A DNA stretch of 64,000 nt, taken from positions 62,001 to 126,000 of the forward strand of contig NC_063024.1 of assembly GCF_020509005.1 (NCBI RefSeq), in the 5' to 3' direction. Source of the stretch: Fulvia fulva (lineage: Eukaryota; Ascomycota; Dothideomycetes; Mycosphaerellales; Mycosphaerellaceae). Made by a program: the position numbers and the translations under genes. Below the pieces are notes generated by a model. It searched no databases. It saw only the letters and a program-made list of their open reading frames with translations, and was not told the origin of the DNA. Below are positions 1-9,686 of the stretch, piece after piece (the stretch's first letter is position 1; each line of letters starts with the position of its first letter).

Positions 1-1667
1 ATAGCTTGTAGATAGCCACCCCCAACCTTGATCTACTTCCTCTTTTAAAGAAGCTTTAGTATCCTAAATAGTGAATCTTAGTTAGTTATATATAATGATG
101 TATAAGAGTCAAGCAACTACCCGGACGAGGGGTACTTACCTTTAGCTTCTATAGTAGAATAGGCAACCTTATTAACATCATTATCTTCTGATAGTATCTT
201 AGGGTCTGATACGTCTTCCTAGGTCGTATAGGCCCTTATAGGCTTACTAGAGGAGGCCTTTGGCTTGCGGCTCTCCTTTATCTACTTTATAAGGTCCATT
301 ATTACCTTAAGGACATTACAAAGGTTTAGTAATAATGACCTCCTACAAGGTAGTGACGGTTGTCTCTTAGTAGGGTAGGTAACCCTAGCTAGTTTGTCCT
401 TATTCCTAATAGCCTACTAAGCTGTAGAAAGGTGTGGGCACTTGCTTATAAAATGGTCACTACTATAGAGATAGTACGTAAGCTTGCCCTAGAAAACCTT
501 CGTAGCGAACATAGCTATCCCTTAATAAATCATTGATTCTTACTTCTCCCTAAGAATTATAAGAATGTCTTATAGTGAGAGATTCACCTAGGCATCAATT
601 GCATCGCGAATTGAGCCAAATGAGTCTAGCAGAGCTACTAAGAGTTACTAGATCTTTCTGTCCTTAGTCTTGATGTCTTAGAACTAAGGCGAGATTAAAA
701 CAGCCCTCCTTATAATTAAGCTAAGCTCCTGCTAGGCGTCATCTATAGACTGGTCCTCTGTCATCACGAAATTAGTGTATTACTAAAGCAAACTTCTTCT
801 AGTAGCGAGAAGTCTTCTCTTATATTTGGCTTTAGCCTATTCCTACAACTCCTTTATATACCGGATCTCGTATATTATCTCTTAGTTATCTGTCGACAGA
901 TAGATATACATCTTATATAGGGCCGTTATATTGTACCGTCTATACGATGCCTTCCTTATCGCTTAATCTAAAGGAAGGGATGACTCCGATAATGTAGAGG
1001 GTGTCGCTATAGATAGGGTTGTAGCGGGAATGTCCGTAATAATGTCTTCGAGGACCTAGTCAACCTGCTTTGATACTAGGTGTATTCTTATTAGCTTGAA
1101 CTATGTTTCGTAGTTCTCTCTTATTAGAAGAGGTGCTGCTCTCTTTCTTATAAACCTAGTCTCGTTCTCTATTTTTTATAAGTTAAGGGACAGGTTAGCT
1201 ACCCTTAGGTAAAAGGATGTATTCGGTCGTACGCGATCGGATCGAAGTAGGATAAACCGAACGCGAGGTTGATAGCGGAGAGGATGGCTATCCGCCGGAA
1301 AGAGGAGGAAAGTCGGTCGGTAAGGATCGTGTTAGTACTAAGACACTATAGTATAACTCTCTTAGTAGAGGGGGTTTCTAAGACACTACGGCTCTCTTAT
1401 AATGAACAGTTAGTCGATACGAACGCGATGTCCGGAGAGCGACTCTTCTTAGTAAGCTCGCCTACTTGTCTAAGGTATTAGTATAGGCTCCCTAACTCGG
1501 AGTCTAATAGTGCCTTACTAGGCTCTTTTACGTCTTATATACATCTATAGCACGGCTATAGCTTCCTATATAATGCGGGTACGGCCTCTAGTCTACCTTC
1601 CTTTTGTTCTAAAGAGGAATAACTCTAATACGACTTTGTCGAGGGTGAAACACCGAGTTGCTAACTC

Positions 1668-1679
1668 GGGCTTATAACC
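1668..1679 (-). other. Primer-binding site, half-tRNA-iMet type
   Basis: Directly after the LTR the minus strand reads GGTTATAAGCCC, one RIP-type change from GGTTATGAGCCC. That is the sequence expected for priming by an internal initiator-tRNA-Met fragment, as known for many copia elements. It supports the LTR boundary and the orientation. Confidence 0.5.
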
Positions 1680-1913
1680 TATTAAATAGGTACGAGTTAC
1701 GTAGTAGTAGAAGACGGCGGATTACACGAAAGACAAAGAAGGACCTAATAGGATAGCGTGTATCTATATATAGTATTACCGGTGTTAGTATAGGTAGATA
1801 CTAGGTGTCCAGATGTTTGCTAGCCTATAGGCTAGTAAACCCTAGTCACGTGATCTAGTCACATGACACACTCACACCTATATACTTGTCCTACGGCCTG
1901 TATGTTCTTAACA
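1680..1913 (-). repeat. 5' LTR of the copia-like remnant
   Basis: On the minus strand it begins TGTTAAGAACATACAGG at 1913 and ends ...CTATTTAATA at 1680. The end would be ...TGTTTAACA before RIP-type changes, as preserved in the related LTR at 21332. The two LTRs align along most of their length in opposite orientation. Confidence 0.65.
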
Positions 1914-2572
1914 GTACGCGTCTCCTAAATAGGTAGGCCCTTAATCTAATATATTCGGACCTGATTTGGATCGCTATACTTGCTTCGGCCCTTATTAGGT
2001 CCCTATATAGCTAGTAGTTATGTCTCTAGAAGGCTCGGAGCGCTATTGGGCCTGTTGTCTTAGGGGGCTTCCTTTTCTAGTCCTACTCCTATAGGTAGCT
2101 CGCTATCTATTCCGCTAGGCTTTAGGTCTTAGCCTTGCTCCCGCCGGCCTAGCGAGTCCTACGCTCCTCCTCTTTTCGTACTAGCTATTCGGTACTTATC
2201 TATACGGCCGTAAAGGTAGTAAGGTCATCCTCTTTTTAGCTTGTCCTATGTCCGGCCCCTCTCCGGTAGCGGCTTTCTATCTTATTCTTTGCCTTCTAGA
2301 TCGTAATTTATACTAGGTAATCTGTCGTCTTTGCCGTATATTGAATTCTTATTCCCCGGATATACTAGCCGATTAGTAGTGTTCCTATCTCTATTTCTAC
2401 CGTGCTTGTTAACGTTGTCTTATATATACCTAGTACCCTACGTAGGTTACCTACCTATGTCCTATTTAGGGGTTACTCTATCCGTTTCGGGATCGGCTTG
2501 CCTACGCCTCCTATTCCCTAAATCTATGCCCCGTATAATATAGCTAGTCTAACGATCGCCTTATATATTACT
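1914..2572 (-). mobile_element. LINE (Tad/I-like), 3' fragment, RIP-saturated
   Basis: The minus strand continues the LINE found at 9795-11793, from which it is separated by the Ty3 insertion (TTACT duplicated on both sides). Downstream-of-RT signatures are readable: 'NLRRVLGIYKTT' at about 2400-2450 and 'ASIAIQIRSEY' with 'RLRAYLFRRRV' at about 1917-2000, matching the post-RT segment of fungal Tad-like LINEs. Reading frames carry RIP-type stops (CAG to TAG). The fragment ends at 1914, where the copia LTR starts. Confidence 0.65.
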
Positions 2573-2756
2573 TGTCACGGGCAGCCCGCGACCCCTCACT
2601 GTAGCTGCGTCGGCCCGGCTGAACCGCGGACCTTCTGCATCGGGTTAGCGCGGCTTGGCTTTACTTTATAACTTCGCCGCGCCTCGCGCTCCTCTTTCGT
2701 AGCTTCGTAGAACAACAACTATCTCATTCGGACCCTATGGTACGCGCGCCCTTACA
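2573..2756 (+). repeat. 5' LTR of intact Ty3/gypsy element
   Basis: 184 bp from TGTCACGGGC to GCCCTTACA, identical by eye to 9611-9794. It is short for a chromovirus LTR. It carries A at 2663 where both LTRs of the sister copy carry the equivalent of G. Confidence 0.95.
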
Positions 2757-2892
2757 GTTTGTTCTACCTTACTACCCAGATCGCGGATCTAGGTAAGGGA
2801 CGCGTAACAACAGGAACAGACAGAACCGCAGAACTCGAGAACGCGCAGAGCCGCATCAGAACACAGAACACGGTAAGGCGCACAGCGCGCAG

Positions 2893-5019
2893 ATGCCTAG
2901 AGAACGCAACGCGGCGACACCATCAGCAGGTGGTCGCGCGCTCGTAGACAGTCAGGATACAGGCACCGTCACGCCTCCCCCGAACCCAGACAACATGACT
3001 TCACAAACAGCGAACGGCGGCATGCGACCGCCACCTAAGCCTAAGGGCAAAAGCAAGCAGCGCACATCTCTTTTCCCCGACCTCTCCTCTTTTCCTCAGA
3101 GTCAGACACAGGACGACAACCGGCGGGTCACAGTAGACACCGGTGTCGCGCTACAACAAGAGATTGATAAAGCTTACCAGAAGGCCTTCGAGCGGGAAGA
3201 AGGTGGTGAGATTGACTTTACAGAACTGTTCGAGTTCAAGCTCGAAGAGAACCCAGGCGGCGACCCAGACGAGGTGTATCTATCACTCGACGAGGCAGAA
3301 CACATTCTCGCATCCGAATACCAGAATGTCACCCCAGACAACCTCACGACCCTTGCATCCCAACACCCGAAGACCACCCACGACTTCGTGCTACAAGCAG
3401 TCAACACGGCAATTACTAAGGGCAGACAACTCGATGTAATGGAGCGAGCCAACGACCTCCAGAACACCCAGTACACCACGCTGTACACCGAATACGACCG
3501 CATCTACAAGATGCTGCGAAGTGAAGAGCTTGTCACACAGAAAATGGCAGCAGATCTCAAGAGCAAGAAGGATTGCGACCCAGCTAAGTTGCAAGAGCTG
3601 GGGAAGAAATACAAGGAAGCCAACAACCTGTGCAAGCAGTTCAGCGAGATCTGCGAGAAGGAGAAGAAGAAGGCACAAGATGCTGAGGCGAAGAACCAGG
3701 CCCTACAACAAGAAGTCGATGACCTGAAGGCTCGGCTTGAGGCAGGAGACACCACACAGAACGGAGGTAGGGGCCGCTCAGGCCGCCGACCCTCTCGTTC
3801 CCGCCCACGCGAGACCTCACTCGAGCAGCTATTGCGTAGGTATCGCGAAGCTGCTGGTGGAGGGGGCGGTGGCGGTGGTGGTGATAACGATAACGATGGA
3901 GACGACGATGACCGTGGCGACAATGGCCGAGGACGTGACAACGACCGTCCGCGACCAGGACCCAACAACAGTCGTGACTCGAGAATGCGCAACACCCGCA
4001 CCCAGACACCACTGGTTGACCTTCCAGAACGTCTCTTCACCATTGACCGCACCCTCACTCGCGGCATGGAGATCGGCAAGGGTGTGCCCGACCCTAAGCA
4101 CTTCAAGAACGATGACGACCCCAATTTCGACAGCTGGTACAGCAGTGTTCTCCTAAAGCTGACTGTAGCAACCTTCCGCACTGAGGCAGATGGTCTGCGC
4201 TTCGTGTATGGGTGGACACAAGGTGATCCTCAGCGAAGCATCAAGCCGAGGATCCCTGTGCCTGGACAGCAGTCCTTCAACGAGTTCAAGACTGGAGAAG
4301 AGTTATTAGACTGGATGACACGCCAATATGGCACACGCAATGAGGGAACCAAGGCTATGGTTGACATTGCTACCTGCAAGCAAGAACAAGGCGAAACCTT
4401 TGTAGCCTTCCATGCCCGCTACTCGAAGTTGCGCGCCTGGATGTCATGGACCGATGAGACCGAGCTCATGCTGTTCCGTAACCGACTGAACCGCAAGTAC
4501 TTCATCAAGACCTTCGGCGACCGCGAAGTCGACCGCCGCCTAGACAGCATGCAAGACGTTATCGAGGAGTGCACCGCACTGGACGAGAGTTTCTACGAGA
4601 CAGATCGACTATACCCGCAGAAGGAGCGCCCCCGGGGCAATGGCAACTCGAACAGCAATGGCGGCCAGAACAACCAGAACAACGGCAACGCAGTTGCTAG
4701 TGCCGCTGCCGGTGTAGCAGGTGCCTTGGTACAGCGCCCACTACAGTACGCTGGTACCAAGAAGAAGGAGGATCTGCCGACACATCTACAGAACCTGCCT
4801 ACGCTCAACCGTGAGCAGCGCGAAGACCTTAAGAAGCAGGGTAAGTGCTACCGCTGCCGTACAGGTTCTCACGTGTCGACCAACCCTGAATGCCCAATGT
4901 ATGGGTACGATGGCGACTATCGCCCACCGCGTCCACGCAATACCACGCCGAATCCGAACGCGAACCTCAGTTCCCTAGCCGCCGATCCGCGGCAGGGAAA
5001 TGGCACGACCGCTGCCTAA
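2893..5019 (+). CDS. gag: Gag polyprotein of Ty3/gypsy chromovirus
   Basis: The protein has 708 residues and supplies the capsid/nucleocapsid. The N-terminal third is polar. A Lys/Glu-rich coiled coil lies at about residues 205-285. A Gly run followed by Asp/Asn/Arg-rich low complexity covers about 320-355. A retrotransposon capsid-like segment follows at about 380-570, starting near 'PDPKHFKNDDDPNFDSWY'. A single zinc knuckle starts at residue 652 (CYRC...H...C, CX2CX4HX6C; the last gap is longer than the usual X4). The start is the first ATG of the open frame, 136 bp after the LTR. The stop at 5017-5019 follows a slippery heptamer at 4995-5001, so a fraction of ribosomes should continue into pol. 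Only about 120 aa before the zinc knuckle resemble standard capsid; the long N-terminal extension is unusual. Confidence 0.92.
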   Translation: MPRERNAATPSAGGRALVDSQDTGTVTPPPNPDNMTSQTANGGMRPPPKPKGKSKQRTSLFPDLSSFPQSQTQDDNRRVTVDTGVALQQEIDKAYQKAFEREEGGEIDFTELFEFKLEENPGGDPDEVYLSLDEAEHILASEYQNVTPDNLTTLASQHPKTTHDFVLQAVNTAITKGRQLDVMERANDLQNTQYTTLYTEYDRIYKMLRSEELVTQKMAADLKSKKDCDPAKLQELGKKYKEANNLCKQFSEICEKEKKKAQDAEAKNQALQQEVDDLKARLEAGDTTQNGGRGRSGRRPSRSRPRETSLEQLLRRYREAAGGGGGGGGGDNDNDGDDDDRGDNGRGRDNDRPRPGPNNSRDSRMRNTRTQTPLVDLPERLFTIDRTLTRGMEIGKGVPDPKHFKNDDDPNFDSWYSSVLLKLTVATFRTEADGLRFVYGWTQGDPQRSIKPRIPVPGQQSFNEFKTGEELLDWMTRQYGTRNEGTKAMVDIATCKQEQGETFVAFHARYSKLRAWMSWTDETELMLFRNRLNRKYFIKTFGDREVDRRLDSMQDVIEECTALDESFYETDRLYPQKERPRGNGNSNSNGGQNNQNNGNAVASAAAGVAGALVQRPLQYAGTKKKEDLPTHLQNLPTLNREQREDLKKQGKCYRCRTGSHVSTNPECPMYGYDGDYRPPRPRNTTPNPNANLSSLAADPRQGNGTTAA
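4995..5001 (+). promoter_or_regulatory. -1 programmed frameshift heptamer (gag/pol)
   Basis: G GGA AAT in the gag reading frame fits the X XXY YYZ rule for -1 slippage. Slipping here places the next codon (TGG at 5001) exactly in the pol frame, and gag would otherwise stop 18 nt later at 5017. I did not establish a downstream pseudoknot. Confidence 0.7.
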
Positions 5020-8000
5020 GCGTGGTAGACAGCGGTCACCCGAACTTCCTAGGACAGAAAGAGCATGAGATTGAGAGACACGGAACGCAAGAGACGGTAA
5101 CAGACTATAGTGAGGAGCTTAAGATATCGGCATGCGCACTGGATAAGCAACAGCCAGCTGTGTACCCTCACATAGTGTTACCCGTAATGATACAACAGAG
5201 AAAGGCTCGAGGCCTTGTAGATTCTGCTTCCACCTCTCTCTTTCTTGACTGGAAATTCACACGCAAATACACAATACCCCTGATCCCTTTGACGCAAAGC
5301 CGACGACTAACACTGGGAGATGGAACGGCCACTGCGCGGCAGATTACACACGCGGCCCCTGTAGACGTAGTCATAGGCGATCATCACGAGCAAATGTTAT
5401 GCTACGTCACCGACCTCGAATACGACATCGTCTTTGGCCTGCCGTGGCTTACAGCGCACAACCCAAACATCTTCTGGGAGACAGGCGAGGTGGCATTCAG
5501 GTCGGATTACTGCTTTGGTCACTGTCTACAGAATAAGACACCGACAACAGTGCAATCCCTGAACCACCGCGAGAAGAAGAAGCAGGCACCAGTACGGTAC
5601 GGACCAGAGCCCTTCACTGGAGATGTAGCGAGCTTCACAGCAGGAGGAGCAGAGCTGAATGCCTCATCATATGACCTGGAAGACATAGACGATGAAGAAG
5701 TGGACTGCCAGGGCGTTTCTCAACGCGCGTGGGGGATGTACGCGCACCGGCCTGGGGCTGAGTGCTTCTACATCATGCCCACTAGGCGTGAGAGCGACGG
5801 CGGAGAGCTTAAGCTGAGTGCAATGGCTGCTGATGATCTGGACCAATTCTTGAACAAGCAGTTCAATCACAACCCGAAGGAGAAGTTGCCGCCAATGTAC
5901 CACGATATTGCGGACGCTTTCTCAGCTAAGGATCATGAAGGACTCCCACCTCACCGACTAGGCGTAGATCATGAGATTCACATTAAGCCTGATGGTCCAC
6001 AAGAGCCACCATACCGCAAGCCCTACGGCCTAGCTGAGAAGGAGAACGAGGCAGTTAAAAAATGGCTAGACGAGCAAACATCTGAAGGGAAGGTGCGGAA
6101 AGCAGGGCAAAAGACGAACCAGTCTCCTGCACCAGTGCTAGTGGTACGTAAGCCTGGAGGTGGGCTGCGTGTTTGTATCGACTACAGAGGATTGAATGCG
6201 ATCACTATCAAGAACCGGTATCCGATTCCCTTGATACAAGAGACGCTCAACCGCATGCACGGCAAGAAGTACTTCACAAAGCTGGACATTGTAGCAGCCT
6301 TCAACAAGTTACGGATAGCTGAAGGGCACGAGTGGTTGACAGCGTTTGCGACACGATACGGCATCTACGAGTGTCTAGTGTTGCCATTCGGCTTGTGCAA
6401 CGGACCAGCATCGTTCCAATCATACATCAACAAGGTCTTGCAAGAACACCTAGACGACTTTGTGTCGGCCTACCTGGATGACGTACTTATCTTCAGTGAC
6501 ACCTTGGAGGAGCACATTGAACACGTGCGGAAGGTTCTCACCAAGCTACGCGATGCAGGACTTACAGTGGACATCGACAAAAGCGAATTCCACCAACAGA
6601 AGGTGAAGTATCTTGGGCTAATCATAACCCCTGACGGCATCGAGATGGACCCCGAGAAACTCGAATGTATTCAGACATGGGAAGCTCCTGAGAACCTGAA
6701 GGATGTCCAGGCCTTCCTTGGATTTGCCAACTTCTACAGGCGATTCATCGAAGCATTTTCGCGCATAGCTGCTCCTCTCACAAACCTGACCAAGTCGGAC
6801 GGACCAAGCAATCACAAGAACAGAAGGATTCAATGGTCACTAGATTGCCAACGAGCCTTTGACAATTTGAAAGCTGCGTTCAGCAAAGCCGGCATGCTCG
6901 CACATTACGTGCCAGGCAGGGAAACAGTAATAGAGACAGATTCTTCAGATTTTGTGAACGCCGGCGTGCTTTCGCAGTATGACGAGAATGGTGTGCTACA
7001 TCCTGTGGCCTTCTACTCGAAGAAGTTGAGTCCACAGGAGTGCAATTATGAAATCTATGATAAGGAACTGTTAGCCATCATCAAGGCTTTTGAGGAATGG
7101 AGACCCGAGCTCGCCTGCGAGGCAGATGATGAGGACTCACAGCCAGTCAAGATTTACACCGACCACAAGAACCTGGAATACTTCATGACGACAAAGCAGC
7201 TAAATCGGCGACAAGCGCGTTGGGCTGAGTTCTTGTCACAGTTCAACTTCAAGATAATATACCGTCCAGGACTTCAAGGTACAAAGCCAGACAGCCTGAC
7301 GAGACGCAGCCAGGACCTTCCGCAGGGGGTGGACGACCCTCGGAACCAGCATCAGCATCAGACATTGCTGCCTCCTAAGCGATTCCTTAAGATCGCCTCA
7401 CTACAGGCAACAGTAGAAGATGCGCCGGAAGAAGAGGAACCAGTACCGCTAAACCCTGAAGCTGAAGAGTTTATGCCTACAGAACGAGATGCGCCTACTG
7501 AACAACCGGCGACGCGTGAAAGTCAGCGGGAAGCCGAACTCGAGTATCGAATGTCGACGGCGTACGTAACCGATAACGAGCTCAAGACCGCGATTAAGGA
7601 CCTGCAGAAAGACCGCACTCCTACACTGCTACAGAGAGCGAAGATTCACCCAGCACACTGCAAAGTGGATGGCGACCTGCTATATGTTCGAAACCAATAC
7701 GACGGCTGGAGCTTATGGGTACCAAATGACCAAGCTTTACAGACCAGGATAATCAAGATAAACCATGACGCTCCAGCAGCAGGCCATCCAGGACGAGCTC
7801 GCACTTATGAACTCGTAGCACGTGAATTCTACTGGCCTGGATTAGCGAGATCCGTGCGCAGATACACCGCGAATTGCCGCACCTGCCGTACAACAAAATC
7901 TCTGCACTCCCAGCCACTAGGATTACTACAGCCACTTCCTGTTCCAGATCGGCCTTGGAAACACATTGCAGTCGACTTCGTTGTCGGACTCCCAGACAGC

Positions 8001-9686
8001 ACTCTTGACGGCATGGTCTACAACAACATTATGACCGTCACTGACAGGCTCACTAAGGAAGTCGAGCTGATCCCTATTGGCGCAATGACAGCACAGAATA
8101 CGGCAAGGCTTTTCCTCAAACATGTGTTCTGTCGGCGCGGGTTTCCTGACACCATTACATCAGACCGTGGCAAGCAGTGGGTTGCTACCTTCTGGAAGAA
8201 ACTCTGCAAGATGCTCCGCACAAATCGCAAGCTGAGTTCTTCGTATCACCCAGAAACTGATGGACAGTCAGAACGCACTAACCAGGCGATGGAACAGTAT
8301 CTCCGCATGTTCACCAACGAGGCACAGGATGACTGGGCAGAATGGCTGTGCCTTGCTCAGTTCGCGATCAACAATCACCTGTCTGAGACTACTGGTGTGT
8401 CGCCGTTCTACGCCACCTTAGGATACAACCCTGAGTTCATAGAGCGAGTTGACCTGAACGCTGGAAAGGAGGGAGGACTGACCACTCTCCAGCGACTGGA
8501 CGCGCGATCAGCAGAAACCTTTGTGCGTCGAATTTGCGAGCTTCACAAACACCTTCAAGAGAATATGCGAATGTCACAAGCTCTCCAAGCAGAGGCAGCA
8601 AACCGCCACCGAAGCATTCCTCCAGACTACAAGGTGGGTGATTGGGTGTATCTTAGCACCAAGAACATCCGCACGACTCGACCATCTAAGAAGCTGGACA
8701 GGAGATATGCCGGCCCTTACCAGATCACGGAAGTTATGCCGGCCAGACTCTCTTATCGACTGAAACTATCAGACGCTCTAGTAGGACTTGATAACTGCTT
8801 CCACACCTCACTACTACAACGAGCCGACCACCCCGATTTCCCACCACTTGAAGGGCAGCATCTGGCGCCGCCACCACCGATAACTATCGAACCTGACACC
8901 ACCGAGGCTGATGCAGCAGCCGATGTAGTGGCAGCACCTACGCACATGTACGAGGTGGAAAAGATCCTTGACATGTACACCCGTAAGCGGGCAGGCAAGG
9001 TGAAGAAGGGGCACAAGCGCAAAGTAGATACATGGTACAAGGTGAAATGGGCTGGATATCAGAACGAAGAGGATGGTGAGACCTGGCAACCTGCAGAGGA
9101 CATGCTTGAACACGCAGCCGCCGCTGTTGCAGACTTTCACCATAACCGGCCGGAGTTGTCTACGCCTGTAGGCTTCGCAGCTCCATCTGACTGGTCCCTA
9201 CCAGCCACTGAGATACTCGGGCTCAACTCGATCAGGGTCATTCCGAAAGACACCGTCACGAATGAGTCGCCTCGAGCCTTGCCTCTAATAGAATCTGCTC
9301 CGCACATATTCGATACTCGAGTGGAGCCTACAGAGCCTGCAATGATACCCAACTTTGGTCATAAGGATCATACGCGAGTGCGAGCCGAAGACAGACTTAG
9401 ATCTGGGGCAAGCCAGCTAACTAGGCAACATGTTTCTCGAAGGAAGCCGGTCGAGGATAGTCTTGATAGAGCGAATGCGATGTTATCGGATGACGACAGG
9501 GCACTAGAGGATGATTCGGCGTTCGCGCGATTATGGAGCTCGACAGGCAAGTGGCCTCACAAGGTGAATAACGCTCAGAGGACTGAGGCGTGTTTTGGGA
9601 GGGGGGGTACTGTCACGGGCAGCCCGCGACCCCTCACTGTAGCTGCGTCGGCCCGGCTGAACCGCGGACCTTCTGCATCGGGTTAG
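5001..9686 (+). CDS. pol: Pol polyprotein of Ty3/gypsy chromovirus (expressed by -1 frameshift)
   Basis: About 1,560 residues are read after the slip; the same frame also has an internal ATG at 4890. Domains in order: retropepsin at 5211-5249 with LVDSAST (DSA rather than DSG/DTG); reverse transcriptase with YLDD at 6471-6482; RNase H with ETDSSDF near 6931-6951; integrase with HHCC zinc finger at about 7766-7890 and a DD35E core (D at 7974, D at 8163, E at 8271); a GPY-like segment near 8707; and a chromodomain at about 8947-9135 with 'WYKVKWAGY'. Beyond the chromodomain about 180 further residues continue to a stop at 9684-9686, inside the 3' LTR. All catalytic motifs are present, so the element may be autonomous. 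Confidence 0.93.
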   Translation, partial: WHDRCLSVVDSGHPNFLGQKEHEIERHGTQETVTDYSEELKISACALDKQQPAVYPHIVLPVMIQQRKARGLVDSASTSLFLDWKFTRKYTIPLIPLTQSRRLTLGDGTATARQITHAAPVDVVIGDHHEQMLCYVTDLEYDIVFGLPWLTAHNPNIFWETGEVAFRSDYCFGHCLQNKTPTTVQSLNHREKKKQAPVRYGPEPFTGDVASFTAGGAELNASSYDLEDIDDEEVDCQGVSQRAWGMYAHRPGAECFYIMPTRRESDGGELKLSAMAADDLDQFLNKQFNHNPKEKLPPMYHDIADAFSAKDHEGLPPHRLGVDHEIHIKPDGPQEPPYRKPYGLAEKENEAVKKWLDEQTSEGKVRKAGQKTNQSPAPVLVVRKPGGGLRVCIDYRGLNAITIKNRYPIPLIQETLNRMHGKKYFTKLDIVAAFNKLRIAEGHEWLTAFATRYGIYECLVLPFGLCNGPASFQSYINKVLQEHLDDFVSAYLDDVLIFSDTLEEHIEHVRKVLTKLRDAGLTVDIDKSEFHQQKVKYLGLIITPDGIEMDPEKLECIQTWEAPENLKDVQAFLGFANFYRRFIEAFSRIAAPLTNLTKSDGPSNHKNRRIQWSLDCQRAFDNLKAAFSKAGMLAHYVPGRETVIETDSSDFVNAGVLSQYDENGVLHPVAFYSKKLSPQECNYEIYDKELLAIIKAFEEWRPELACEADDEDSQPVKIYTDHKNLEYFMTTKQLNRRQARWAEFLSQFNFKIIYRPGLQGTKPDSLTRRSQDLPQGVDDPRNQHQHQTLLPPKRFLKIASLQATVEDAPEEEEPVPLNPEAEEFMPTERDAPTEQPATRESQREAELEYRMSTAYVTDNELKTAIKDLQKDRTPTLLQRAKIHPAHCKVDGDLLYVRNQYDGWSLWVPNDQALQTRIIKINHDAPAAGHPGRARTYELVAREFYWPGLARSVRRYTANCRTCRTTKSLHSQPLGLLQPLPVPDRPWKHIAVDFVVGLPDSTLDGMVYNNIMTVTDRLTKEVELIPIGAMTAQNTARLFLKHVFCRRGFPDTITSDRGKQWVATFWKKLCKMLRTNRKLSSSYHPETDGQSERTNQAMEQYLRMFTNEAQDDWAEWLCLAQFAINNHLSETTGVSPFYATLGYNPEFIERVDLNAGKEGGLTTLQRLDARSAETFVRRICELHKHLQENMRMSQALQAEAANRHRSIPPDYKVGDWVYLSTKNIRTTRPSKKLDRRYAGPYQITEVMPARLSYRLKLSDALVGLDNCFHTSLLQRADHPDFPPLEGQHLAPPPPITIEPDTTEADAAADVVAAPTHMYEVEKILDMYTRKRAGKVKKGHKRKVDTWYKVKWAGYQNEEDGETWQPAEDMLEHAAAAVADFHHNRPELSTPVGFAAPSDWSLPATEILGLNSIRVIPKDTVTNESPRALPLIESAPHIFDTRVEPTEPAMIPNFGHKDHTRVRAEDRLRSGASQLTRQHVSRRKPVEDSLDRANAMLSDDDRALEDDSAFARLWSSTGKWPHKVNNAQRTEACFGRGGTVTGSPRPLTVAASARLNRGPSASG
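9597..9607 (+). other. Polypurine tract
   Basis: The purine run GGGAGGGGGGG is followed by TAC and then the 3' LTR at 9611. This is the position where plus-strand synthesis is primed in LTR retrotransposons. Confidence 0.75.

Larger units (their letters stand above)
1..1913 (-). mobile_element. Ty1/copia-like retrotransposon remnant, 5' part, heavily RIP-mutated
   Basis: On the minus strand this reads 5' LTR (1680-1913), primer-binding site (1668-1679), then a decayed gag-like region running off the left edge. A zinc-knuckle relic lies at about 433-487: on the minus strand it reads GKLTYYLYSSDHFISKCPH, where the first two cysteines of a CX2CX4HX4C motif appear as Tyr, as expected from TGC-to-TAC RIP changes. 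CpA/TpG is nearly absent and TpA abundant throughout. The LTR is related to the solo LTR at 21072-21332. The element is inserted in the LINE, whose reading frame stops abruptly at 1914. No intact ORF remains. Assignment to copia rests on the PBS type, the LTR and the gag-like knuckle; no pol is visible. Confidence 0.6.

Noticed and set aside
1269..1481. 70-codon plus-strand ORF in the left repeat
   Set aside because: Lies in the RIP-altered copia remnant, antisense to its gag relic; composition is an artefact of TpA enrichment.
2331..2543. Hydrophobic 70-codon plus-strand ORF
   Set aside because: Antisense shadow of the LINE 3' fragment, whose minus-strand frame gives recognisable post-RT motifs.
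3504..4181. 225-codon minus-strand ORF with Pro and Ser runs
   Set aside because: Mirror of the Gag coiled-coil and Gly/Asp region; no independent signals.
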